Assembly (NCBI RefSeq): GCF_048544455.1
Contig: NC_133534.1
Coordinates: 33,046,217-33,110,216 of the forward strand
Direction of reading: 5' to 3'
From: Silene latifolia
Lineage: Eukaryota > Streptophyta > Magnoliopsida > Caryophyllales > Caryophyllaceae
Length of the DNA stretch: 64,000 nt
In this document: piece after piece, positions 10,363 through 21,714 of the stretch
Layout of the letters: each line of letters opens with the position of its first letter
How positions within the stretch are numbered: position 1 is the stretch's first letter
Notes under the pieces: generated by a model
Seen by the model: only the letters and a program-made list of their open reading frames with translations
Told to the model about the DNA's origin: nothing
The model's database searches: none
Position numbers and translations under genes: made by a program

Positions 10363-12483
10363 TTGCCACCTTTGTCAGCATTATCCCTCTCCCTTCCTCC
10401 TCTTTCTCCTCCTCATCATCATTATCTTCCTTCCCGCCTTCATCATTATCGCCTTCATCATCATCTAAATCCTCAAACACATCACCCTTTCGCTTCATTC
10501 ATGTCGTATTGTTGTTTGATGTACACTTTTACCGTCAAAGTTGGTTATTATCTTCCCTGCTTTAATAACCTATATCGACATCGGTAATTATGCTTGTTCC
10601 ATAGAAGTTCTTTGTCGTGCAGGCACTTTACACAATTGCCATCGTTTACTATCTGCTTTGAATTTAGTTATCGATCTCAGTGGAGTTCTCCTTTTCCCAC
10701 CAATTTCCCTTCCATCGTCTTTTTCGTCAATTATCCTTCACCAAAGCCTCATCCTCTCATTGCTTCCATTTTTATTCTCCTCCTCCCCTTCCGTTTTCCC
10801 CTCCTTACACAGAATCATGCGAAGGTCAATGAGGTTCTATTTCTTCCCTCATTCCATAGCGCCTCCTCCTTCGAGCTGCATTCTCCTTTTACCTCGTCCT
10901 TTGCACTTCTTCCCCCCTCCGCTTCCATTTTCCGTCCGCTACTTATCCTCCTTCTCTTTATCTTTCCTTTCCCTTCTTTACCACCTTAACTTCCTTTGTG
11001 AGATTCCATGTCGAAGAAGAGAGGAATTATGCTTGGTTCAAAAAGCAATAAGATTGTGTGTCAACTCTTTTGTGTTAAGAAATACTAATTATCATAGAAT
11101 TTTCTGAAAACTTATGAAAAACTTACTTTGAATGGTGCGAAAGTTAATGGGTTTCCGAACATTATCCTCTTCTCGTACTTTCATTTCCTTTTCTCTTACT
11201 TTGTCCATTGTCCCCCTTCCCCTACCCTCCCCAATGCTTCTTTCTCCCTCCCATGTGTATGCAGTCTCCTCATCCTCCCCCATCTCTCTCAATCTAAACT
11301 AAACCACGCGCACACGATCTCATTCCCTTTATCCCACTAACTGGCTCTCTCCATCTCAATTTGCATAAAATGAAACAAAGATTTACTTTTCTCCTTATAT
11401 TCTCTTTGTCCTTTTGCACAAAACCTAAGCAAGCCATATCGCTTCCTCCCTCCATTGTTTATCCTTTCAATTCGCATTTCCCTTCTGCCTCCTTCTTCGT
11501 TAATTCTCCTTCACCTGAGCCTCTTCCTCCATCCACTTCCATTTTTCTTCTCCCTCTCGTTCCCATTCCCTTTCTCATTTCCTTATCTTCCTCCTTACTT
11601 AAAATCATACGAAGGTCAATGAGGGTACTCTTTCTCTTTCCCGTTCCCTTGTGTCTTCTCCTTCGGCCCACCCCTTGTCCTCTTACCCTTTTTTGTGCCT
11701 TTTCCTCACCCTGCTCCCATTTTCCTTCCCCCATGCTTCCCCTTCCCCTTAGTTTCCTCTCCCTTCTCTTCCTCGCCAACTTTTTCTACAAGATGTCATG
11801 TCGAAGAAGAGAAGAATTATGCATATATAATATTTCTAGACCGTTAGTAAGCTACAATCACCCTCGTCTTTCCCCTTCTCATTCCCGCCGCTCTCCAAAA
11901 TTGGGTCAAAAAGCAATAAGATTGTGTAGTCAACTCTTTTTTTATGTTAATATAAATACTTAAATCTTATAGAACTTTCCGAAAAGTTATGAAAAACTCA
12001 CTTTGAATCATGTTGAAGTTATTGGGTTTCCATACTTTCCAAACATCATGTTCTCCTCGTATTTCCATTTTCTTTTCTCTTATTGTGTCCATTATGCTCC
12101 TTCCCCTCGTCTTCCCATGCTTCATCCTCCTTCAACTGTCCATACAGTCCCTTTCTCCTTCCCATTTTCCTTTGCCTCCTCCTCCTCCTCCTCCTCCTCC
12201 TCCTCCTCCTCCTCCTCCTCCTCCTTCTCCTCCTCCACCCCCCTTCCTTCTATCCAACACCTTCATTCACTCTCAATCTAAACCAAACAACGCACACACG
12301 GTCTCATTCCCTTTATCCTACCAACTGCCTCTCTTCGTCTTAAGCTGCCTAAAATCAAGCAGAGATTATCTCTCATCCCCTTCTCCCCGTCATTTTAAAA
12401 TATTCAAGCAAACCATATCGCTTTCTCCCTCCATTGTCTCTCCTTTTCTCTTTCTTTCCCTTTCGCCTCCTTCTTCGTCATTC
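10363..12483. repeat. Pyrimidine-rich tandem duplication (units of about 0.8-0.9 kb)
   Basis: Landmarks recur at 790-980 bp spacing. GAAGGTCAATGAGG occurs at 10821 and 11611, AAGCAATAAGATTGTGT at 11043 and 11911, and TTATGAAAAACT at 11111 and 11988. CTCATTCCCTTTATCC occurs near 11310 and 12301. The third unit is cut by the retrotransposon at 12484 and resumes at 33281. The plus strand is strongly C/T biased, which opens many spurious frames in all three phases. No protein family was recognised. Confidence 0.75.
12175..12236. repeat. (CCT)n microsatellite
   Basis: About twenty trinucleotide units, nearly pure, inside the third pyrimidine-rich unit. Confidence 0.95.
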
Positions 12484-12789
12484 TTTAGATACCTCATTTC
12501 TGCACCTCCCGCCAAACACCCAGTGATGATTGGGCCGCATGTTTAGCATATGTCGCGATTTTATGACGTTTCGTAAATCGGTTAATAAAAGGTAACTCAT
12601 ACACTTGTGTATACCTCATGGTCGTCATCTAGGAGTCATTACGGTCGTTTTGGCAGTAATTAGAGTGCATTTGGAGTCCGGGTCAAAAACCGTCTTCATT
12701 TCCTAAAACCGTCAAATCCCGAGTCAAAAAGCAATGTGTTTGTCTACATAACGTTAGGACTTAGGATGTCATAAAATGTTATGATTATA

Positions 12790-13007
12790 CTCCCTCCCAT
12801 TCACAATAAACCTCCCATTTCATTTTGGCACAAATATTAAGGAAACACACTACCCCACCATATAATTAAATTTCAACCACACAAATACACTACCCCACCA
12901 TACAATTAAATTTGGACCACACAAACACTTACCAAAAAAGGAAATAGGGAGGTTATTGTGAATAGACGGAAAAGGAAATAGGGAGGTTTATTTTGAATGG
13001 GAGGGAG
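12790..13007. mobile_element. Stowaway MITE inside the 5' LTR
   Basis: The left terminus CTCCCTCCCATTCACAATAA is mirrored on the right by TTATTTTGAATGGGAGGGAG. TA lies on both sides (12788-12789 and 13008-13009). The sister LTR near 22012 lacks it and shows the empty site with a single TA. The MITE therefore inserted after the retrotransposon. The 218-bp interior includes a directly repeated CACTACCCCACCATA block. Confidence 0.92.
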
Positions 13008-13297
13008 TATATCATTTTGAGTCCCATGTCACTTCTTTGGGCCAAACTTAACGTTTACATTACAAAATGTGCATTTCATTTAGCTAAAATGACAACCCGA
13101 CCTTTAGGCCCGTTTTACGAGGTGATAATGACTTTTTTGGGTCTGGCCTATTTCACATAAAGTTCTATATCTTTCTTTTAGCTTTTCAACGCCACCAAAG
13201 TCACCTTAATCCGAGTCTTATAGAGAAAGTTATGCCTAAAATACAACAGGCTGTCAAACGCGTTTTCTCGCACAGAAGAACCCTACCCGAGAAAGGA

Positions 13298-13357
13298 CGC
13301 AGTAAGTGCTGCGCCTCTTCTATGGAGCGCAGCACCTGCTGCGCCTTTTCTCAAGGC
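13298..13357 (+). repeat. Paired 30-bp hairpin module, pair 1
   Basis: The 16-mer pattern CGCAG-N6-CTGCG occurs at 13298-13313 and 13328-13343, start to start 30 bp. Each is followed by GCC and a C/T-rich tail. In the other LTR the same sites read CACAG and CTGTG, that is, they lost CpGs. Confidence 0.85.
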
Positions 13358-13466
13358 TTTCTTTTCGTCCAAGTTTCCGTGTTTCAACTAAGTCGGTTGT
13401 TTCCGGATCTTTCTTTTCTATTCCTTTCCAAATTCTACCCTTACCATAATTCCTCCGTCTGTTTAG

Positions 13467-13474
13467 TATAAATA
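13467..13474 (+). promoter_or_regulatory. TATA box of the 5' LTR promoter
   Basis: TATAAATA followed by GAGGCC, preserved in the 3' LTR at 22477-22484. It should set the U3/R boundary roughly 30 bp downstream. Confidence 0.6.
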
Positions 13475-13919
13475 GAGGCCTTTGCCTAACATATTTTTCA
13501 CGCGAGTGTCCGCCCTTCTCTTCTCTCTTTGCATTCTAGACCTTGCTCTAAGCTTTCGACGCCTACGTGCTTGATCAATCGACCACGTAAACTCAGATCA
13601 TTCTGAGTACCAGTCACGTTTGCATGACCGACCAATTTGACCACTACACAATCAATCTTTTAAATCCTTTTTCAAGGGCACTTTCATATTTGCATTAAAG
13701 TTCGAGTCGAGTTACCACTAAAAGCCGATTTAGTTAAATCTCGCGACGCTAACATGTAAATCTGAGGGTGTAAAATCTTATCTTTTAATCTTGTTTATAT
13801 TATTGTTGTATTTTATTTTACGAGTTTACATCATATTAATGCCAAGACAATAATTTGTTAAAACACACGTTTCAAACCTTATTTCGTCAAAACTGTTCAG
13901 ATCTGACGAGTAGAAGAAA

Positions 13920-13979
13920 CGCAGTGTCTGCTGCGCCTTCTGGAAGGATCGCAGCTTCTGCTGCGCCTCTTCCAGAGGC
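13920..13979 (+). repeat. Paired 30-bp hairpin module, pair 2
   Basis: CGCAG-N6-CTGCG occurs at 13920-13935 and 13950-13965, again 30 bp apart. The second copy is followed by CCTCTTCCAGAGG, a second small hairpin. Confidence 0.85.
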
Positions 13980-14496
13980 TGCTTTCAGCTGCTCTGTTTC
14001 TTCTTCTCCTCGGATTCGATCTTTTTCTCCTACTTTCTTTTTCAATTCTTTTCTTTTCTTTCAACCTATATCTTTTAATTAGCTTTCATCAAATTATTTT
14101 ACTCGTCAATTTATTTTTCTTAAACCTTTTCTTCTTTAGTTGGTTTAAATCGCTAATTCTTCATATTGGTTGGTTTATTTTGTCTCATACTCAAATCTGG
14201 GTTTTAGTGACTCGGTAATTAATACTTGGTCTCTTAAACTCACTTTTTGTACATTAAAGTTTCTGTTTATTTTTTAAACTCAACCTTTAAGTTTTCAAAT
14301 CCGTTTAATTCGTCTTATAATCATTAGTAATCGATATTAATTGGTTTGAGACGGTTTCTTGTACATAAAATTCATTCTTAATATTTATCATTCGAGTTTA
14401 ATCATTAACATGTAAATACAACCAATTTTTGTAATCAATCAACCATAACAACCAACCGAGTCTGACTTTCACAGTCAAAACCCATCTCGGAAGAAA

Positions 14497-14556
14497 CGCA
14501 GCGGGTGATGCGCCTCTTCCAGAGGACGCACCCATTGCTGCGCTTGTTCTAGGCTG
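14497..14556 (+). repeat. Paired 30-bp hairpin module, pair 3
   Basis: The 16-mers at 14497-14512 (CGCAGCGGGTGATGCG) and 14527-14542 (CGCACCCATTGCTGCG) are 30 bp apart. They are linked by CCTCTTCCAGAGGA. Confidence 0.85.
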
Positions 14557-15495
14557 GCTTCTGCCCCTGAACTCATTCCCGTTTTGACGTAGTGTATATA
14601 TTAATCGACTATTAATCGAATTAACACCTATTTAGCTGTATTTTAAATCTTTTAATTTATTTTTGTCAGTTTTAATTAATTTCCTTATTTTCCAATTTTC
14701 CTTATTTTCCTTATTTTCCAATTTTCCTTATTTTCCAATTTTCTTTTTCTTTTATTTTATTTCCTTATTTCTTCAAACTTCCTTTTCTTATTTATTTCCT
14801 TTTTCTATTTATTTTCTTTTCTTTTAAATTTTCTCTTCTTTTAGTTCTTTCCTAAATCCCGTCTTTGGCATTTAAATTATGTACATTCAGTTGTAAATTA
14901 TATTTGTTCTTTTGTCTAGCTTTTTCACATGTAATTAATATAAATTCCAACTTCGACATTATTAATTACTAAATTCTTTGTTAACCGACTTAGTTTAATC
15001 TCACATGCTAGGACTAAAACATTGTTTGTTGCATTGCATGCATATAACCGACGACATATCAAATATGAACAATTTCCCTAATCATTAGTAGAGGCCGCTA
15101 TCGAGGCGGACGGGATTAGGTGTTCGATTAAAGAGCTTCCTAATACGTACCCTCATCCCTTACTCCAGATCTCTGTGAACATCCGTGTTCATTGGCATCC
15201 ACGAGAGTCATTCTAGACATAGAATGCTAAGGGTAACGAGTTCTTAGTGTTCATGTCACTACTTTGTATCTTGACATGGCACGAGATATTCGAACGGTTT
15301 CAATTTTCCATAAAAATTGGTGGCGACTCCACAAATGCAGGCTTATTCAACCTTTCACCGGTTTCAATGCCTCTCAAATTGGTAACGGCCCATGACGTCC
15401 TTTGGCTATCCAAGGTTCCGTGGGAGAAGTGCTGCCACCTTTAAACATTTACAACGCGCTTCCGCGCGCGGCGCGGGTGGCCCATGTCCACAGTT

Positions 15496-15513
15496 TGGTG
15501 ACTCCGTTGGGGA
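15496..15513 (+). other. Primer-binding site, tRNA-Arg type
   Basis: TGGTGACTCCGTTGGGGA begins three bases after the LTR end. It closely resembles the tRNA-Arg-complementary PBS of Ogre/Tat elements, and differences at two positions would be tolerated as G:U pairs. Confidence 0.75.
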
Positions 15514-16689
15514 TGATACACTTACGTGTTACCCAGGGTAAAACTTGAACAAGGTTAGGGAATAGTTTATACAATACAGTTGTCGGTTTTCATTATTCGA
15601 CCTTCTTAGGTCGTTTTATTCGGCCTTTCTAGGCCCAACCCAACCCATTCGACCAATCGTCCCGTCTGGACGGTCCAAATTCTTATCTGGGCCTAAGGAT
15701 AGATAGCGATTGATGCCAACCATACCGTGGTACATACTCTTGTTTGTATCAAGGGCTTTCACTACTTGAGGAAATGGACTAGGAACCGACCTTACTCTTG
15801 TTTGGCACAGACCTCTCCACGGACCAGGGTTTGATTGCTTGGTATGACAAACCACCTTTTAAGCCAAAACCCTTTAAATGCACTCAGCATACCGTTATAA
15901 TGCCCATATGTATGTTTGTATCATATACGTGATCCCTATTTGTAAACAAAACCATGACGAAATTCTGTAAAATAAAATCCATTACCTTACCACTTTCTGT
16001 AAAATTCAATTTTCAAAATTCCATCCAATTTTAAATTTTTCCATAAATGAAATCCTTCATAAATTCTCAAAACAAAATCAAAAAATCAAAAAAAAAAAGT
16101 CCAAAAAAAAACGTTTTAAATCAAAATATTTTCAAACCATGTAAATGTAAATGTGTAAATTCAAGTGGGCTAAGTTAGAGTCAAAATTCAAACGGTCTAT
16201 GTCCTAGTCGGAACTCTGTCGAGTCATGAACCCGTCTTCCTTTACATTTTGGGGTCTTTTCAAACTCAAGTCAAGTCCTAAGGCGTCGCGCCGTCATTTT
16301 GGACCCCCATACCCCAATTCAGTTAGGATCTAAGCATTTTCGACACCTCGAGTCGCACGTTCCCGAGTCATACATAAAAGACTTATTAACACCTATAAGC
16401 ACACCTCAGGTATCTACACTTATACCCGAGCCTAGAATCAACACGTGTCATCAATCCCGTCAATAAGGTCAGCCATATAAGGGTCACTTCGTCAAAGTCA
16501 ACACTCGAGTCTAAATTAAAGTCAAGCACCGTGAATTCAAACACGAGAAGTCGCTCACGACATTTCATGAATTCACAAGTCGACGTCTAGATTTGTCATC
16601 TTATCCTCGTAGTTACTTGTCCCTTCCTGTGTTCGTTGCTTATTGCCTTAGTATGTGTGATCCCATGTCGAATCGAGTTGTAATGAGCG
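15514..16689 (+). other. 5' untranslated region of the Tat/Ogre-like element
   Basis: Non-coding leader between PBS and the gag remnant. No conserved domain was seen. An A-rich stretch lies at about 15960-16140. Confidence 0.5.
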
Positions 16690-18102
16690 TCATTTCTGTC
16701 GAGTAGAAATCCAGCAAGTTCCGTCAGTCAGCAAAGTCACGTAGCAGCTCAAGCCACAATCACCGTGTCTCTCCAAGACGTTTATGCCATGGTCCTGCGA
16801 GTCTAAGCTACAGTGGAAAATTTGAGCATTCGCGTCCTCACCCTTGAAAATGGGATGGTGGAAAAGAACACACCACCTAGAGAAACCTCTAGTCCAGGGC
16901 ATCCAAAGCTTACCTCTTGCAATAACTGTCGTCCTAGAAAGCCGAAGACAACCGAAAGGAAACCTGGGAGGCATCAAAGGGTGCTTTATGATTTAGGCAT
17001 GTCTTATGCCGATGCTTTGAAGAGAGTCTCTTCCCAAGGTAAGCTACATCCAATAGGTCCGACTCCGGACCCACCTTTAGAGAAGTAGGTGAACCTCTGG
17101 AAGGGCAACAAATACTGCCTATATCACCAAGGTAGAGGCCATGATATTGAAGAGTGTTTTCTCTTGAAACACACCATCCAAGATATGATCGAAGAGGGCA
17201 AGCTTCCAGTGCCACCTTTTGTCGAGCAATCCAAGAAGATCAACCCTCTTGGGTCTAGCAGCACTAAACATGATGAAGAATCATCCCTAGATTGTTCTCA
17301 CCTCCTCGCTCCTCATGATAACGAAGAAATCAATGTCCTCGAAGACGACGATATCCAAAGTGGAATGCTCATGCTTTCCATTGCCTTCAAAAATAAATTT
17401 ACCAAGTTAGAGGGAGCCATTGATAAACTAAACTCTCGGCTTTCCAACATGGAGAACCAATTTGCTGAAATGGGTAAGAAGCTTGAGGCCCAACCTCTCA
17501 AGATGAAAAGTGTCCAAACAAACCCTCAACCCGACAGTCCTAAGGAGAAAGCAAAAAGTGAGCAATCTTTTCCAAGTTCTTCTCATCTAGGAATCAAAAT
17601 CAACAAAGGCAACCTCATGGAGCCTTCATCAAAGAAACCTAACAACTCTCCAAGGTCATTTACAAAGGCTTCCGACAAGAAGGATACGCCTCCTAGGAAA
17701 TTTACCAACATTTGTATTACATACGCCGATGCCCTTCAGAGACGCATGGAACAACGAATGTTGAAGCCTATCGGTCCTACACCAGATCCAGAAAAGAAGT
17801 CTAGGTTCTGGGATGAGAATGCCTACTGCAAGTACCATAGAGGTAAAGGGCATGATACAGAGAGATGTTTCAAATTAAAACATGTCATTCAGGATATGAT
17901 TGAAAACGGGAAGTTGTCCCTCTCAACTTTTAACCCACACGACAAGTTAGGCAATCCTCATGGATGTACCACTTATCAGAAAACTCTTCTTGACTGTTAT
18001 CCTTCCAGTGTTCCCAATGATGAGGACGAGGTGCTTAAATGGGTGAATGCTCAAAGTCAGATGCCGAAGCCAATTGCTGAAAGAGAAAATGTTCAAGCAT
18101 AG
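16690..18102 (+). pseudogene. gag: Degenerate gag-like ORF with duplicated CxxH...C zinc module
   Basis: One frame runs through, broken by TAA at 16804-16806 and TAG at 17086-17088; no convincing ATG start is visible. The N-terminal part reads like a coiled coil (ENLSIRVLTLENG). Two similar modules follow. Each has YADAL, then a PIGPTPDP turn, then a zinc-binding-like block, YCLYHQGRGHDIEEC or YCKYHRGKGHDTERC, followed by LKHxIQDMIExGKL. The block resembles that in Tat/Ogre-type gag proteins. The first TAG falls just before the first block, at the position where the second module is coding. Between the modules is a helical, charged region (FAEMGKKLEAQPLKMK). The final codons precede about 3.6 kb without pol. 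Confidence 0.75.
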
Positions 18103-19532
18103 GCCGATGATTACGAGTCTGGATCTAAGATCGCGTCAAAGTCCGAGTCCGAGTCCTAGGCTTTCTAGCCCATAATTATTTTCTAGTATTTTTCTTTGTG
18201 TCCATTTCCATTTCTAGTGACAACCTGGGGGCTATCCCACGAGTCACATGTCTTCTCGAGTCTATGTTAAATACATTTATTCTTCTTTTCAATAAAAGTA
18301 CAATTTTCAATCCACATATTCTATCCTATTTCTTCCTTTCCCTTTTCCTCTGACAACAAGAATTGGTTTGAGACATTTTAAAACAAACAAAACATGTCAA
18401 TCGATGTGAGCGCACTTAAATGATGTTCCATTCCGAGTTGTAGAGGACCTGAAACTCCATGCTCATTTTCCTTACCTATTCCATGTTTGGCAACAGGAAC
18501 CTCACTATAACCCTAGTTTAGTACTAGCATATCTCAAGAGATTCTAGGACGAATCTAGACCATCTCCCTTGTTAACAATCTATGACGGAAGGCAAGCCCA
18601 TTCCCCACAATAAATAACCTATTTACTAAAGACCAACCCGTTTCGCATCAAAGGTGCTAGTCTGACCCAAATCCATGGTAGCAAGCAAATCCAAGATGAT
18701 ACGAGCCATGATCAAAGACAAAGGCTCACTCAAGAGAAATGACCAAGATCAATATCCAAGGCCGCAATTATGCCCGTAATCCAAGACAAAAGAGTCAAAA
18801 GAAGAAGGCTCAATCAAGCAAGTTAATGTCGATATCCAAAGTCAAAGTTATCTTCAAAAACCTGAATCAAAAATCTGAGTCTGAATAAAAAACGAGTATG
18901 AAATCAAATGCTAAACGGAATACTGCTGAAGTCTATGTAGAATCAAGACACCAATGAAGATGGTCAGCTAGCACCCTCACTTAGCCTTTCACACACCCTA
19001 AGTCCTTCTCGAGACCGTTACGGGGAGATAGTTAGGAATTATGAGAATCCTCTCAAGCTCGTCAAGTATACCTATCCTTTAGAGCCAAGACATGAAAACT
19101 TGATCCCGCATCAATTAACCTACCTTCATGTGCTCAGGCTACATCAAGCAAGGAGACTCCATTTCCAAGCCATATTACAAGCCATAACCCCATAAAGCCT
19201 CAACTCCACAAAATCAAGCTCCAGAGATTTGTTCATCAAAGCGTTTTATTTACGAGCTCCACATTCCAAATATCCAATCTAGTTTCAACTTGACCCAGGC
19301 ACAGAGTCTTCAAATACTTTGCTACTCAGAGTGGGACATACCCAATTTATCCTTGGGGTCCACTTTTAGGTGTGCTCACACGGCAAGGAAATTTTTTACG
19401 AACTTAATTATACCTCTTTGGTCTATGATCAGAGGGAGTTATCTCAAATCGATTCTTCGAGTCACCAAAGGAAAATACTCTTCTGACCCATGCACTTTAA
19501 GGTCCTGACAACATAAGCTTAGGCACACACCT
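18103..19532 (+). other. Non-coding internal region where pol would be expected
   Basis: No RT, RNase H, integrase or protease motif was found in any frame. The sequence includes CTGGGGGCTATCCCACGAG-type words and scattered phrases with AAGATCAA and CAAGAG. It is either a replacement sequence or heavily decayed. Confidence 0.6.
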
Positions 19533-19695
19533 GAACTACGAGCATGGTTTGATTTCACCTATTCAGGTGGATACGTAGGCAGTCCTTTCTTACACAAGAA
19601 GGATACAACCACAACACCCAAAAAAAATTAACCAAACCTCAGAACTACGATCTGGTTTGATTTCACTCCACGTGAATACGTAGGCAGTCCTCATG
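19533..19695 (+). repeat. Duplicated Tat/Ogre-type motif (GAACTACG ... GGATACGTAGGCAG)
   Basis: Copies at 19533-19590 and 19642-19695 share GAACTACGA, TGGTTTGATTTCAC and ATACGTAGGCAGTCC. Similar motifs are recalled from internal regions of plant Tat/Ogre elements, which supports the lineage call. Confidence 0.6.
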
Positions 19696-20498
19696 GACAC
19701 AACCGTCCCAACTTTTAACTTTCAACCCCATTAAACAACCATCCCTTTCCATTTCATAACCTTCCAACCACAAATTTTCATTTCCACCTCTTTACTGGGG
19801 GCTCCTTCTTGTCGCCTAATCTCCCTTTTTACCAAATTCCAGCGTCATCTTCTCATCTTGGGGGCTTCTCTTCCGAGATGCCACCCTTCCTTTATTCCTC
19901 TCTTATTTTAAGTCGAGCTAGTGCTCGGTCTGGACAATAACAAAGGTCTTAGATCGGTTCTCTAAATTATCGTGCCTCAAGACGGGTCTCTTTTACAACA
20001 AACGGTGTCAAAAGACGTCCAAGTAGACAGTTGATCCATTGCTCATGCCTTTCCTTTATGAGTCCCCATCGTTCTTGCAATTCTTCTACCTTTGGAACTG
20101 ATACGCATATTCACCCACACTTGGCCAGAGGTTGCGCATACTTAAGCAAAAGTCTGTCAAATTCATCCTTGTGTCGCATCAAATCTAAGTCAGCGTTGCG
20201 TCAATCTATCGTCTTGCGTCCTAGTGAGTCGATGTCGTGTGAGGTCATGCGTCTAGAGCCCATTGAATATGTATAACGCATTACAAATTCCACCTTTATT
20301 TCAAGTTTTAAACAATTTTATAAAGAAAAGAGCTTTCAAAACTTGTACGTGTTTCCTCATTCGAGGTCCATGTGATAATTGCTTACGTGCATATGTGTTT
20401 ATGTGCTATTTTTTCCTATCAGATCGCATTCTTGTGTGGTTACTAACCATGCAGGTAAGTATCAGAAGCACTGCTCGCTCCAATTGGGGGCTTCGCTC

Positions 20499-20630
20499 AA
20501 GTCTTCATTCTCCACAACGCAACAGGATTTTGCAGTATTGCTCAAGTCTTCATTCTCCCCAGCGCAACAGTATTTTGCAGTATTGCTCAAATCGTTATAT
20601 CCAGCGCAACAGTATTTTGCAGTATTGCTC
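20499..20630 (+). repeat. Three-unit tandem repeat (45, 45 and 42 bp)
   Basis: Units at 20499-20543, 20544-20588 and 20589-20630 share GCGCAACAGTATTTTGCAGT and end GTATTGCTC. All lengths are multiples of three, so a 233-codon frame (20263-20964) stays open across them. It has no recognisable domain. Tandem repeats before the 3' LTR are known in Ogre elements. Confidence 0.85.
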
Positions 20631-20726
20631 ACTCAAGATTTCTCCCATGACGATCAAGATGTTCCTAATCGTCGATGTGTTCCCCAGTGAGATTTCATTG
20701 CCGCTTACTGCCCATGCATTTATCGG

Positions 20727-20812
20727 AAGCACGATTCGCTTGAGACCGACGAAAGCAGATTCAACTTCAAGTTTTTGCCAGAGTTCGCTTGAGACCGACG
20801 CAAGCAGATTAT
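20727..20812 (+). repeat. Two-copy repeat of about 45 bp
   Basis: TTCGCTTGAGACCGACG followed by AAGCAGATT occurs at about 20727 and again at about 20785, in the same non-coding region as the previous array. Confidence 0.75.
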
Positions 20813-20914
20813 CCAGCAGTTTTTACCGACGTCCTGCTACCCTCAATATTATTGTTTCCTCACGGAGTTCAGCAAAGGTGTCGTTCTCCAGAAGTTCCCA
20901 AACCAGAGCCTCCT

Positions 20915-21360
20915 TCCTTAGGTTTGTAAACCCAAAGTTTGGATTCATACCCTTAGATTCTTAGATCCCAAAATAGCTTCCCTTAGGTTCGTAAACCTGC
21001 AAGCTCTCATACTAAATGTCCGTAGGTTCATAAACCCATAAATCCTTTTGAAGTTCTCATACCTTTTCCTTTTTTCCTTAGAAAACCTAGACGCATGCGT
21101 TCAAAATAAGAATTAGTAAGCCCGTAAGTTCCTAAACTTAACCTTAGGATCCCAATTCCTCTTAGGTTCACAAGCCTTTAAGTTCCCATAACAGCCTGTC
21201 CTTTTAGGTTCATATACCTATCTTCATACACCCAGCTCTTTAGGTTCCCAAACTCCCCTAGAGTTCGTACACTTCTACCCTTAGGATCATAATCCTTTAG
21301 GATCACTTTTTCTTAGAGTTCCTAAACCCAAACTTTGGTTACCCCTTAGGTTAAACTTAT
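20915..21360 (+). repeat. Diverged short tandem motif (CCTTAGGTTCATAAACCC type)
   Basis: About ten degenerate copies of a 35-45 bp unit built on CTTAGGTTCxTAAACC and its variant CCTTAGGATCxxAATCC. The series is irregular, as in an old minisatellite. Confidence 0.65.
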
Positions 21361-21701
21361 ATTTGGCCTCCTTCCCGTCGATGTTTTCCTTTAGGGCCCA
21401 ACACCCTAGCACAATCCTTACATATCTTCTAGGTCTTACCCTTAGCTCCTACGCACCTCCAGAAACATCTCGGGAAAGAAGTCTCAGGTATGATTTCTTC
21501 TTATGGCTGGCGAGCTTCCTTACGTAGTCTAATAGACTTTAAACGACCCTCCCCGATAGTCGACAGACTCTAAAATGTTCCCGATGACAGGTCCTTGGCT
21601 CAGACCCCTTGAGCCGCCTCGCGTCGCCATAGTCTTCAGGTTGTAATCTTCGATTGACCTGAGGTCTATACTTTGAATTTTGCCTTGTCCAAACCTCGTT
21701 C

Positions 21702-21714
21702 AAAGTGGGGGCTC
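21702..21714 (+). other. Polypurine tract of the Tat/Ogre-like element
   Basis: AAAGTGGGGG followed by CTC directly precedes the 3' LTR start TGTAGATACC. Confidence 0.7.

Larger units (their letters stand above)
12484..15492 (+). repeat. 5' LTR of the Tat/Ogre-like element
   Basis: About 3.0 kb, including a 218-bp MITE. Ends are TTTAGATACC (the TG start is mutated) and GTCCACA. The matching 3' LTR is 21715-22598 plus 31388-33280, with scattered substitutions and small indels suggesting moderate age. It holds a TATA box, three paired 30-bp modules and runs of CTTATTTTCC-type sequence near 14690. Short open frames shared by both LTRs (for example 13232-13471 and 22242-22481) are carried along by LTR identity. 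Confidence 0.9.

Noticed and set aside
10363..12546. Several overlapping open frames rich in Ser, Pro, Leu and Phe
   Set aside because: The strand is C/T-biased, so stops are rare in all plus frames. No frame is favoured and no domain is seen.
13232..13471. 79-residue frame conserved at 13232 and 22242
   Set aside because: The two sites are the same position in two LTRs. Conservation comes from LTR identity, and the frame spans non-coding modules.
15247..15444. 65-residue frame repeated at 33035-33232
   Set aside because: Again an LTR pair. The sequence is the U5-like part of the LTR, without a known domain.
20263..20964. 233-codon frame across the tandem repeats
   Set aside because: Repeat units are multiples of three by chance or bias. 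Another frame is also open over 103 codons, and the content is not protein-like.
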